Source: Nicotiana tabacum (Eukaryota > Streptophyta > Magnoliopsida > Solanales > Solanaceae). From it: a stretch of 64,000 bases of DNA. The stretch is taken from assembly GCF_000715075.1 (NCBI RefSeq), contig NC_134095.1, forward strand, positions 58,586,419 to 58,650,418, in the 5' to 3' direction. The notes under the pieces were generated by a model. That model was not told the DNA's origin. It ran no database searches and was given only the letters and a program-made list of their open reading frames with translations. A program made the position numbers and the translations under genes. This document shows, piece by piece, positions 32,684-43,822 of the stretch (its first letter is position 1; each line of letters starts with the position of its first letter).

Positions 32684-34400
32684 TGTGAGCACGTGATTTT
32701 TGCCCTATATGTATTACTCCAACAAATTCAAAACAAAATAATTTTTTTCTAGTGTTTGAGATTTTGTTGGATTTCATGGCATTTTTTGTTAATTATTTGC
32801 ATCTGTCTGTGCACGTTTATTTCAGCTAATCCATGAAAAATACAAAAATATGTTGCATCTGCATTTAGGATTTAATTTTATATTTTTAGATTAATTAACA
32901 AATTAGTTTGTTTTATAAAAATAAAAATCACAAAAATTATTCATTTGGCATTTTTTTAATTTTGAATTGCGTAATTTTTCTTTAAATTTAGGATTTAATT
33001 AATTATTAAAAATACCATTGGGTAGGATAATTTAGTTTAAAAATAATTATTAATTAATTTAGGATTTATTTTAATTTTGGAAAAAGAAAAGAATTGTGAA
33101 TTGAAAAGGAAAAAAGAAGGAAATAAAGAAGGTTTAAATTTGGGCTCAAACCCAATCCAACAGTCCCAACCCAAACGGAAACCACCCAATATCTGGCCGA
33201 ACCCACGCCTGACCCGGTTCGGATCCCCCCCAAACGAAACGATGTTGTTTCGATCAATATTGATATGAGCCGTTGATCCCATATGATCAGACGGCTGGGA
33301 ACTGAGCCCTAACTTGATATATATATGTCCTAACACCCCTACCCCCCTCATTCATCGTTCCAACACCTCCGTCTATCAGAGAACCCAAGCCTAACCCTAG
33401 CTGAGCCGCCCCTAAATCCACCACCGTCCGGTGGCGGTGCCACCTCCAAACGCCACCAAAATAACACCCCATGACCCCCTCACTCCCCTCTTTCTAAATC
33501 CCAGACCAATTTCCTTCGAATCTGCTTGGAGCTCGGCGAATCTCGAATCTGAGGCCAACCCCAAAAGTTCAAAATCATTTTTTCTGTCAATCCTGGTAGC
33601 ATGCATGTTCGGGAAGTGCTGTTCTATCAAGCCTTGAGGTTCGGACTCGGCGAAACAGATGTCGATCTGTTGTTCTTGACAAAGAACAAAGGATCGACAT
33701 AAGTTTGGCTTAGTTCTTTGTGCTTGTCCGATTTTGAGTTCGATTGGTGAGTTTCTATCCCTCTGCGTGACCAATTATGTTTTAGTTCACCTTTTTGTCC
33801 CTCTTCTTTTCTTCTCCTTTTCTCTATTTGAAGGCTGGACCTATCTGTCGATGTTTTGAATTATTTTCTGTTCCCTCTATTTTTTTTCTTTCAAGCCCCT
33901 TTAAAAAAATATGTGTGTTCTTGATTTGTTGAGTTTTATTAAGGTTATAGTCAAGCCTCTGATTTTCTCCCATTTTATGTTGGCCTCATTAGTTTAGTTT
34001 AATTAGTTTATTCTGGTCTATTAATTGGGTTAGTTTTAAGAAATCGTTTGTGTGTTATCTTTGTTGTTACCAATTTTGTTGGGTTCATTCAGCTTTTTGG
34101 GCTTTCGGTCTGACCCATCTATAAAGGAAGGGCAGCCCGTTCACTTGATTAAACCGCCGGGTCAATTCGACCCATGACTCATTTGGGGTTTAAGGTAAAT
34201 AACAGGGGTATGTGGGTTAGTTTGGGTAGTCTTAGTGAGGGAATCTACTTGTAACTGTCTGGGAAGCTTCTAGGAAGCTGGGTAGAGGAATACTCTGCAA
34301 AAAACTGAATTTAAATTAGGAGTGTTTAAGCTAAGATGGAAACTAAAAAGGGACTGAATGGAAAAAACGTATCTCCTTGGGTCTGCCCAATTTGCTTGCC

Positions 34401-34408
34401 TATAAAGG
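34401..34408 (+). promoter_or_regulatory. TATA box of the E3 5' LTR
   Basis: TATAAAGG followed by CCTTGTCATTCAAGG, matching the 3' LTR (52440) and E1 (17381). Confidence 0.7.
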
Positions 34409-36202
34409 TGTCTCTTCCTTGTCATTCAAGGCAGAATTAGAAGATCTAAGAGCTGAAAATCATCGTTGCATTGAAATCCTGATTAGAACTTTTGGAGTTT
34501 GTTTCTTTTACTGCTGAAAGAATACCTGATCCTATCTGAGGTTCAAAATGGTTTGAACATTGGGTAATGAAAGCCTTGCTTTGAGCTGGGGAATTGGTTC
34601 TCTCTTCTGGACTGATTTCGTTGCTATTTATTTAAATCTAGGTGAATTCCTGTTGCTGCTGCCTACTGATCCTTGCCCTTTCTTGCTTTCCCCTTGTTCC
34701 CAGGTACTCATTTGACCTCAAATGACATCTTGAAATGGGAATGGGAATGTTGATGATACCATGTTTTATGGCAGTCTATTTCTGATTATTAGGTTCTGTA
34801 CTCATGTGTGCTTTGTTAATTAACTTGTGGCTATTTACCTCTTCCAAATTTTGGTTTAAGTGTTTGAACAAAGTCATTGCATGTTACTGTATTTTGTTAG
34901 CTGATTCGAATGGTTGTAACACTCTATTGAAGCCCCTATTTAGTTTCAATGTTGATTAGTAGTAATTTTTATTTTAAGATGTATAAGATTGGTTGTTCCG
35001 AGCATGAAGTGTGCTATGTTACAATATAGGAAAGTCTCTTACTCGATTTAAGTGAAATCAACATGTGTTTGTTTTCTTTTCCAGGTTTATAGTTAGGCAG
35101 CTCCAAGTCCATTGGTGACCTTAAATTGTTGATTAGTAATAAATGAAGTCTTTCTGAAACTTTAAATTGTTTTCTTCTTGCTGGAAGTTCGATTTGGTGA
35201 TTTTCAATGATGAAACGACCTGCATATGAGCTGTTGATAATCAGGAACTGTAGCTTCATTTCAGCATGTATGTTAGCATCCAGAATGTGTTTTGTATTGG
35301 CTTGAGGACGTTGGTGTTTGTTAAAACTCTAAAATCTCCATCACAATATATTTTACTTCAAGTCTTAGCTTCAGATCTTGAGATTGGGCTACCATCAGTG
35401 GCCCAGTTGTGATCGATTTCGACTTCTGCAATTAGACTATCGGTCTGGGCTTCAGGATTGAGCCCAGTTGTCTCATGCTGGGCAACCAGTCATTGGGCTA
35501 CAACTATACCCATGCCTTTCAGCAATTTAGCATCGACTTTGTCTATTGTTAGCTCATTAGCTATTAAAGTTTTACTCAAACATTGGCTTTAAATAAATAG
35601 AAACTCCCTTATGCCTTTTAATCAATTACTTACGCTCATTAATTAGTTGATGTGTGCCAAGTTATCCAAACATACATTTTATGGCCCTCGAAAGAGTAGT
35701 TCAAACATCCTTTGAAATTAGAATCGATGTGCACCATTTAGCGAATTTTCCGTTGCCCTCGCAAAGTTAAAACGCGTAGTTGCTTTAGGGCGCGTTAGTT
35801 AATAATTTTTACTTTCTGAAACTCGAGTGCACATTTCCTGTGACCCAAATCAAATCTTAAAACATTGAATAAGATATGCTCCAGATTGCGGGTGCATTTC
35901 ATGTGGTGCAATCCAAAGGCATGTTTTAAATGACGTTCAATCTTCTTTAAAAATCAATTAAAAACGGTTAAAAGGTTAAAATTGCACATAGGTTCAAAAT
36001 GTTCTAAAATCAGATTATTAAGCCAAATATAACAGTTGAGCGACCGTGCTAGAACCATGGAACTCGGAATGCCTAACACCTTCTCCCGGGTTAACAAAAT
36101 TCCTTACCCAGATTTCTGGTTCGCGGATTGTTAGAACAGAGTCAATCTTTTCCTCGATTCGGGATTTCAATCGGTGACTTGGGACACCATAAATCTCCCA
36201 AG

Positions 36203-36212
36203 TGGCGACTCT
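36203..36212 (+). other. Primer-site-like decamer inside the LTR end
   Basis: TGGCGACTCT lies about 106 bp before the LTR end. It equals the start of the tRNA-Arg-type primer site. The same word is in the E1 LTR (about 19474) and the E0 LTR (about 14680); it is mutated in the E3 3' LTR (about 54246, GTGGAGACTTT). Confidence 0.6.
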
Positions 36213-36322
36213 GAATCTAAATCAATAAAATAAATCCCGTTTTGATTGTCCTTTAATTGGAAAAACTCCCTTATGCTATATCCCTTCTCGGGGGTGCAGG
36301 TAAAAAGGAGGTGTGACAACTC

Positions 36323-36360
36323 TGGTGACTCTGCTGGGGATCGAACCCAGAATCTCTGGT
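36323..36360 (+). other. Primer binding site of E3, extended tRNA-Arg complementarity
   Basis: TGGTGACTCTGCTGGGGA is followed by TCGAACCCAG and AATCTCTGGT. The second part is the complement of a tRNA T-loop (GGGTTCGA) and beyond. From memory of plant tRNA-Arg (UCG), the match spans about 38 nt with about three mismatches, twice the usual 18. Confidence 0.7.
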
Positions 36361-37503
36361 ACAGGGTTCCAGAATTCGAGCTTAGAATAATTGTTATAGT
36401 TGGCTTTATCCATTATCTGATTTTGTTATCTGATTTGAGCCTAATGTGCTAATTGATTGCTTTTACTGCTTTGATATTCCGTGAACTGTATATAAATTGT
36501 TGCGAAATCCCTCTTCTCTCTGAGTTTTCTAAATCATGAAGAAGTGTGCACTTCGTGTGACTTCTTTTCTATTAGAGTCATATTCCAAATTTAGAACGAG
36601 GTTCGGACAAGTTGCAAAGCTGGCGAAGCTTCTGTATTCCCGGTACGCTGCCCCCCTCGGCCTGAGCTGTCTGCTCGGGTAAGCCAGGTCTAGAACAATA
36701 AACCCAGGTTTTTAACCTAGTAAAACACAGCTTCATGCCGGATCCCTAGTAGGAACGTTTGTTTGCATCATGTGCATTTTGACTTTGGAGACTCAACACA
36801 GGGGTTGGGTCTGTCTAGGACAGGTGCACCCGAAACAAAAAGACCATCCTGATGCATCCTACTTGCTACTTGTGCATTTATTTGCTTCGGATTTGCATGC
36901 TGACAGACTTATGAATATTGGAAAGAGAAATAGCAGTATGAGGTTTAAAGAGAGTTAATCGCCTGTTCTGAAAAAAAACCAATGTCCAAATAGTGCCGAA
37001 ACTCTGTCGAATTTTCGAGAACATAAAAAGGGAAGAAAAAAAGGGTTTTGTTTTCAAAATAGTTTGTTTTATTTACCATTGAAATAAAAAAAAGAAGTCT
37101 TGCTTTCAAAAAATAGTTTGTTTTGCTTGCCCGAACTACGCCAGTTTGATTCTCACAGGGTGTGAGATACGTAGGCAACCCCCATCTTGTCCAACTTCCT
37201 TTTGAAAAAGTAGCCAGAAAATTTTTACTTTAATTTGAAAATAATTAGGGTGATGCCATTCTTGTCAGAAATAGCCAAATGTCCATAAAAGGGCGCCAGA
37301 AGGTTGTTTTTGCAAGAACAACCACTTTTTTCACTGTTAAAGGGTTTGGCTGGTTAACTGACACAACCTTAAAATCTTTGTTTTGAAGTGCTGAAAGGCC
37401 GTGTTAGCAAGGCCGGATGTTTTGTGGAAATTTTGAAAAAACGGTCATTTCTCTTAAGTCAAAATGAGTCATGGTTTTCTTTTAATTAAAATCACCTTAA
37501 TAA
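36361..37503 (+). other. E3 leader before ORF1
   Basis: Non-coding, aligned in blocks with the E1 leader. Contains the repeated hairpin motif at 37133-37194. Short frames such as 36770-36958 have no support. Confidence 0.6.
37133..37194 (+). other. Repeated hairpin motif, E3 copy 1 (leader)
   Basis: GAACTACG, TTTGATTC, then the perfect inner hairpin TCTCACA-GGG-TGTGAGA, then TACGTAGGCAACC. Outer arms CTACG/CGTAG. Confidence 0.75.
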
Positions 37504-39541
37504 ATGTGCAGGATGAGCACAAATCAAAATAAACCTTTCTCAGTCCGTGAAGAGATCCCTTTGGAGCTACATATATGGTGGCATGATTTGGGGGACGATA
37601 GCAGAAAAATTGCGACAAAAGCAATGGGCGGTCTTATTGGGCTTTTGAAGGTCAAGCCCAGAAAAGATGTGATTGAGGCCTTGATACTATTTTGGGACCC
37701 AGCACATAATGTGTTCCACTTTGCGGATTTAGAGTTAACTCCTACGCTAGAAGAGATAGCAGGCTATGCCGCTTTCGAAGCGAATCTTAGAAGTCAATAC
37801 CCGGTAGCACTAAGAACAGAGACCCCCCACAAATTTTTGGACTTGTTAAGCATCAGTTGGGATGTCCGAGACGGAAATTTGGCTAAAGGATTTTGTACCT
37901 TCTACTTTCTGTATCGACGATATGTGAATCCACGTGGCTTCAAAACACTATATACTGGTCTTACTCATGCTGGGAATCAAGACAAGGGAGAAGCTCGGAG
38001 AGGATTAGCTTTCATAGTGGCGTTCCTGGGTATTTTGGTTCGCCTGAGAAAAGATGGGAACATAGAGATGGAGTTAGTAAGGATAGCTGACTTTATGGTG
38101 AAAAAGGCAAATGGGACTATAATGCCGTTGATCTTGGCATAAATTTACCGAGCTCTTACTCGTTGTCGAGAAGGAGCAAAGTTCTTTGAAGGGTGCAATA
38201 TGCTGTTACAAATATGGATGGAGGAACACCTTTGCCACCGTCCCAGATACTTGAATTGTGGTATGATTGGCCTCGAGTTCATTGAAAAACATGAAAAGCG
38301 AGTAGAGAGTTATGATTTTCCAGAAGGTACGGAAGCATGGAATGCTCATTTGAGATCTTTGACCGCAAATAAGATCGAATGGACATTCGGATGGCTCTCG
38401 GCCAACGAAGTAATCTATATGTCGGCTGAGGTGTGTTTTTTGCTGTTGATGGCTCTGAGGAGTATCCAGCCTTATGCTCCGCATAGAGTCTTGCATCAGT
38501 TGGGCCGATACAAGAACATCCCACACAATGAAGATTTGAGTCAGCAAGTCATTGAGTTAGATCCAAAAGCTGCCTTTCCAGAAGAAAAAGTGCGTCGGGT
38601 TTGGCATCAGTGCAGATTTTTAGGTCCTAACACGCAAGTACGAGACCTATCCAGAGGCGATGTGGAGCCCAGTTATATTTCTTGGTATGGTAAAAGATCC
38701 CGAGTTCAACATGAGCCTGACAGTCCCGCAAAGAGACCCCATGTCTAGTAATTCACCAACGGAGCTCAGGTACAATGGGATTGGCTGACCAAAGAAAATG
38801 ATTACAGGGCTACCATAAGCAAGTTGGAAAAGCAAGTCAGAGAACTTCAATTCGAGAATAGCTTGCAAGTGGCGGCGGATGAAGGAAAATGAAGCCCGTC
38901 GAGCTCAAATTCAAAAATTAAAAGTAGCGGCAGAAAATCCAGTCCGAAGTGACAGTTATGAAAAACTCATAGCTAACTTGAGGCAGAAAGTAAATGACTA
39001 CAGTTTTGATTTGAATAAAGCAAAAAGTGAATTAGCCAAGGCTCGAAAGCAATTGGCTAAAAACGCAGATGAACGAGTACGCTTGGTTAAGCAATTGAGA
39101 GAAAGGTACAACGATGAGGTCGCAGCGTTAAAGAGAAGGGTCATCGCCGCAGAAAACAAAATGATCAAACATGCAAAAGACTTCAAAGTTGAAACGGAAC
39201 ATTGTTATACATCATTGGCACAATTAGAAATAGATTTGCAACAACTTCAGGAGCAAAATCATGTGGTTGAGCAAACTTTGGAAGCCAGGGCCCAGCAGAT
39301 TGGGTGTTTGTTACAAGAAAAGGGCGCCATAAAAGAGAGAATTAGGAGCATTGCTGACTACATCGTTATGAAGTGCCATATTTGTGAGGATATGACTCGC
39401 ACTACCTTCTTTGCAGCAGTAATGACATTTGTTAAACAGATAATGAACGATTTGGATCGACTTCAAAGGGAGCTTGCATATAGGCCCGCGGCGAGACCGA
39501 ATGATGTCCCGCGGGCACTAGGAGCATTGATGTATTCATGA
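37504..39541 (+). pseudogene. E3 ORF1: DUF7745-like domain plus coiled coil
   Basis: Starts MCRMSTNQN, or at the inner ATG 37513. The N-terminal domain has EIPLELHIWWHDLGDDSRK, GLLKVKPRKDVIEALILF and DLELTPTLEEIAGY; the middle has FPEGTEAWNAHLRSLT and PYAPHRVLHQLGRY. A coiled coil runs about 38780-39300 (ELAKARKQLAKNADERVRL), and the conserved tail has IADYIVMKCHICEDMTRTTF with paired Cys and PAARPNDVPR. Breaks: TAA at 38140, TAG at 38746, a shift near 38880. Role unknown; it precedes gag in Ogre elements and could be an RNA- or particle-associated accessory protein (inference only). Confidence 0.78.
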
Positions 39542-39812
39542 TTCTTTCGTTTGAGTCTGCATTTCCTTTTGTTAAGCGTCTGTCAGTCATGTTGAGTTTT
39601 CTTTCTGCTAGAGTTCGTCCAATTGTTTTCGAGTCTGTATTTTATTCTGTTGGAATATAATGTCTATTTTTGGAGTCTGTATTTCATCTTTGCATCGAAA
39701 TCTGTTAGTCTTTTGGAATTTGTTAGTTTTGAGTTTGTAATGGAAGCATTTGTTGTTTTATTTTATGAAAACTGAAAATCCCAAAAATGTTTTATTTCAC
39801 ACTTATCTACAA

Positions 39813-39880
39813 GAACTATGCTTGGTCTGATTTATGCGGGGTCATGATACGTAGGCAATCTCTATAGGATTCGACCGCAA
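39813..39880 (+). other. Repeated hairpin motif, E3 copy 2 (ORF1-gag spacer)
   Basis: GAACTATG, GGTCTGATTTATG, CATGATACGTAGGCAATC, GGATTCGACC. Outer arms CTATG/CGTAG (one G-U pair); inner arms TTATG/CATGA. Confidence 0.75.
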
Positions 39881-39884
39881 CCAA

Positions 39885-40075
39885 AAAAAAAGAGAGAGAG
39901 AGGAAAAGAGGGAAAGAAAATAAGAGGAAAAACAAGAGGAAAGAGCGGAAAAACAAGAAAGAAAAGAGAAAATAAGAGAGGGTAAAAACAAAGAGAGAAC
40001 AGAGGCCAGAATGAGAGGAAAGGAAAGAAAAGAAAATAAAAGGGGATGTTTGCAATTAAAAGAAAGAAAGGGCCG
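39885..40075 (+). repeat. Purine-rich tract, E3 ORF1-gag spacer
   Basis: Almost pure A/G (GAGAGAGAGGAAAAG, AGAAAGAAAAGAG). Equivalent to the E1 tract at 22976-23160. Antisense Phe/Ser/Leu-rich frames here are artefacts. Confidence 0.85.
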
Positions 40076-40234
40076 GGATGACGCATGCAACCGATCAAAT
40101 ACATAATAAAGACGGTTAACCGTTTAGGTGCATTCACGCCCAATGTGCGGTTACCAATCTGTTAAAGCCTAATCGCTAACAAGGTTGTTTGTTTGATGTA
40201 TTAAGTCCAGGCAGGTGGTTAGTTGACTGGCATT

Positions 40235-42531
40235 TTGGCAACTCACTCCTACAACACCCGATCGAAAGACAGGCTGAATATGGTCGACCAGGAACCGGAA
40301 ACAAGTATTGTCGACCCATCAAAAGAGGTGGAAGAAATAGACGTTAATGCAATGAGGGAAGAAATGTATAAGCTGAAATAGCAGATGGCTGAAATGTACC
40401 AAGCTTGGGCGAAGGGGCATCCACCACCGGTTTATCCCGCCAATCCTGCTTATATTCCACCATCAGCCCAACCTCCGGAGCCTCCCACTGTGAACTCATC
40501 TCCAGCCTTTCCCCTCTACCAACAATGTAATGGCGCCACTTCCCATACTTCTCAAGCTCCACCACCCAAACAAGTCTCATACCCTCCTCCACCAATTACA
40601 CCTATTTTTGTGGCACCTCCACCTGCTACATTACACCGATCTTCCAGTGAACCCCTGTTCCAAACTCACGACAACCAGTACTATCCCCCTGAACCCACCT
40701 TCAAAGTTCCAAAATTGTATCCTTACACTCCTCATCTTGATATCCCGGCAGAGACCGAGAAACCGCCCAGAAATCTCGAGCATGAAGAGATGATCAAAAA
40801 GGTCAAAAGCTTAGAGCAATCGTTCCGAGATATGAGGGGCCTGGGAGGCCAAGTGAGTGTGGCTTATAAGGATTTATGTCTGTTCCCAGCTGTTCAGTTG
40901 CCAGCAGGGTTCAAAATGCCCAAGTTTGATTTGTACGATGGGCATGGTGACCCAGTAGCATACTTAAGAGGATTTTGTAGAAAAATGAGAGGAGCAGGTG
41001 GAAGAGATGAATTGCTGATGGCGTATTTCAGCCAAAGTTTGAGTGGGTCGGCGCTAGAATGGTACACCAGACAAGATCATAGCAGGTGGGACACATGGAT
41101 GACTTGGACCAAGCCTTCGCCTACCATTTTCAGTATAATCTTGAAATCATCCCAAATCGTCTGTGATTGACGAAGATTGAGAAGAAGCCCGGTAAGAATT
41201 TCCGAGAATATGGGTTCCGTTGGAGAGAGCAAGAAGCGAGGGTTGACCCCCCGATGAAAGAGAGTGAGATGGTTGATTATTTCTTGCAGGCTTTGGAGCC
41301 CACTTATTTTGGTCATTTGGTGTCAGCAGTGGGCAAGTCCTTTAATAAAGTTGTGAAAATGGGAGGCATGGTTGAGGAAGGACTCAAGTCCAATAAGATC
41401 ATGAGTTATTCAGCAATCAAAGCAACCACTCAGGCCATTCAAAACGGTACTGAGGGTGTGCTCGGAAAGAAGAAGAAAGAGAATGTTGCAACGATCGAGT
41501 CAGCAGCTTGGGGTGGATCCAAGAACCTTCCATCGTTCTACAACCAGCCTCGACCCTATCCCCAAACATACCCCCACACTCCATATAGCCCATCACAACA
41601 CTATTACCCACCGCCGGATCCCCATTTTTCTGTCTATCACGCATAAACCTATACCCAACCTCCCGCTCACGCACAATGGTGTGCGCCAGCTCCACATAGT
41701 CCCTACCAAGCTCCACAAAATACCCATCCACCCCCAAAAGCCTACAAAACCCCTCCTGGAACAGGTTTTCGACCCAATCAAGCCTTTAAGAATAAGAGGT
41801 TGCAGAAGCAGAAGACTTTCACTCCATTAGGAGAATCATATACCAGCCTATTCCATAGACTGAGACAGTTGGGTATGTTGAATCCGATCAAGGCCAAAAT
41901 GCCGAATCCCCTTCCCAAAAATCTTGATCGCTCGGTGAGTTGTGAGTATTGTACAGGGGCCCTAGGCTATGACACAGAGAAATGCTGGAAACTAAAAATA
42001 GTTGTACAAGAGCTCATTGATACTCATCGGATCGAGGTTCAGGCCCCAGAAACACCAAACATCAACCAGAATCCTCTACCAGCTCACCATGAGACCTATA
42101 TGATTGAGTTGATACACAACAGAGGGGAGGCTAAGAAACCCTCGCAGACGTTTATGATGATCCGCTCCAGTGAAACTAGTTTAAAGGAAAAGGTAACCAG
42201 TGGGGAATCAATGGTCCAGTTGAAAGGGGTAGACAATAAGCCAGCTGTGGTAACCTGGAAAGGGTCGTCAAGCGCTGTCACAATGAAACCAGAGAAAGAT
42301 AAAGTGGTGGTATCAGGGGTTACAAGTAAACCTGTTGTGGTCGCGAAGGGTGCTCGCACAGAGCCTGTTATTATAAAACCAGTAACTCAGCTCCCAGTGA
42401 TCAACAACAAGACGGTCCCGTGGAATTATGAACGAGTGACAGTAACTTACCGGGGGAAAGAGGTTAAAGAAGAAGTGTGTGAGACCCATGGTTTAACTCG
42501 ATCGGGGAGATGCTTTGCCCCGAAGAGTTGA
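40235..42531 (+). pseudogene. E3 gag
   Basis: Opens at TTG 40235 (then ATHSYNTRSKDR) with the first ATG 15 codons later, as in E1. TAG at 40379, then a Pro-rich linker and the capsid-like core: AGFKMPKFDLYDGHGDPVAYL, GSALEWYTRQDHSRWDTW. A one-base shift near 41097 and a TGA near 41165 follow, then FREYGFRWREQEARVDPPM. TAA at 41644, then a knuckle CEYCTGALGYDTEKC (41941-41985), where Tyr replaces the zinc-binding His. The C-terminal linker ends SGRCFAPKS at a shift near 42520. Confidence 0.85.
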
Positions 42532-43822
42532 GAAAAGCTAAGACCTCAAAAGATAATCCAGTGTTGGTGAAGAAAGCAATGACTGAGGAAGAAGCAGAAG
42601 AATTTCTGAGAAAGATGAAAGCGCAAGACTATCCCATTGTGGAATAGTTAAGGAAGACACCAGCTCAGATCTCGCTCTTGTCATTATTGATCCATTTAGA
42701 CGAGCACCGTTGAGCTTTGATGAAAATCTTGAACGAAGCCCACGTTCCTGAAAAAATCTCAGTAAACCACTTGGAAAAGATAACTAATAAGATATTTGAG
42801 GTAAACCGAGTCACTTTTTCTGATGATGAGTTCCCCGTGGAGGGTACCGAGCATAATAGAGCCCTCTATCTGACGGTGAAATGCGAAGATTCCATGGTTA
42901 CTCGGGTACTGGTTGACAACGGGTCTAGCGCGAATATCTGTCCTCTCTCCACATTGAACAAGCTACAAGCGGAGGATGAAAGAATTCATAAGAACAATAT
43001 TTGCGTTCGGGGATTCGACGGTGGAGGGAAGGATTCAGTCGGGGACATAGTGCTTGAGCTCATAATAGGGCCAGCTGAATTTACTATGGAATTCCAGGTG
43101 CTCGATGTGGCTGTTTCGTACAATCTGTTGTTGGGACGACCTTGGATCCATGCTGCCAAAGCAGTCCCGTCTACTCTGCATCAAATGGTCAAGTTTGAAT
43201 GGGATCGACAAGAAATTGTTGTACATGGCGAAGATAATTTGTGTGTGCCCAATGGTGCCATTGTTCCGTTCATAGAGGTTGACGATGACAAGGGACCATG
43301 GGTTTATCAGGTTTCCAACACAGTATCGGTAGAGAAAATTTCGGAAGGAAAGTGCGTGCCAACTCCAAAGATGGCTACAACATCAGTTATGATGGCTGTT
43401 GAAATGTTGAAAAATGGTTTCGTACCAGGAAAGGGTTTAGGTGCATCTCTGCAAGGTATTGTGCAGCCAGTTTCTCTTCCAAAGAATCTAGATACTTTTG
43501 GTCTGGGGTTCAAGCCTACCGTTGCAGACGTGAGAAGAGCTAGAAAAATGAAACAGAAAGCATAGGCATTGCCAAAGCCAATCCCGTGTCTGTCTAGGTC
43601 ATTCGTCAGGCCGGGTATCAGAAAGTAACTGTTGTCAAAGGTCCCTGGACCACTGATTGGAGCCGATGGAGACTTGGAGAAGGGTTTCGAAAGGTTATTC
43701 ACCAAGGTTAACATGGTTCAGGTTGGGGAAGGGTCCAGCAAGGCAGATGTGCAATTTGTGGGACCACATGCAAAAGTCAACAACTAGGAATCTACTCCTC
43801 TTCCTACCCAGAGGGAGTCTTG
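42532..43822 (+). pseudogene. E3 protease with G-patch domain, up to the candidate splice donor
   Basis: The upstream linker (EEAEEFLRKMKAQDY) has TAG at 42646 and TGA at about 42711. The frame from 42717 carries the retropepsin-like active site VLVDNGSSANICPLSTL (about 42905-42955) and YNLLLGRPWIHAAKAVPST. Then comes a G-patch-like segment, MLKNGFVPGKGLGASLQGI to LGFKPT (about 43405-43525). After TAG at 43563, similarity to E1 goes on to about 43820 (VGEGSSKADV, STPLPTQRES), suggesting coding up to the splice site. G-patches bind RNA and DEAH helicases; here the role is unknown. Confidence 0.8.

Larger units (their letters stand above)
32684..36318 (+). repeat. 5' LTR of E3 (3,635 bp)
   Basis: TGTGAGCACG...GGTGTGACA. 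Differs from the 3' LTR by scattered substitutions and small indels; by eye a few per 100 bp. The 120-codon antisense frame at 33412-33774 recurs in the 3' LTR only because the LTRs are copies. Confidence 0.95.

Noticed and set aside
33412..33774. 120-codon minus-strand frame, repeated at 51449-51811
   Set aside because: It lies within the two E3 LTRs and is shared only because they are copies; it is antisense to the element and has no domain character.
35014..35259. 81-codon minus-strand frame, repeated at 53056-53301
   Set aside because: LTR sequence duplicated by the LTR pair, not a gene.
39816..40143. Phe/Ser/Leu-rich minus-strand frames suggesting membrane proteins
   Set aside because: Translation of the complement of a purine-rich tract gives this composition automatically; the same holds at 22932-23231 and 47602-47847.
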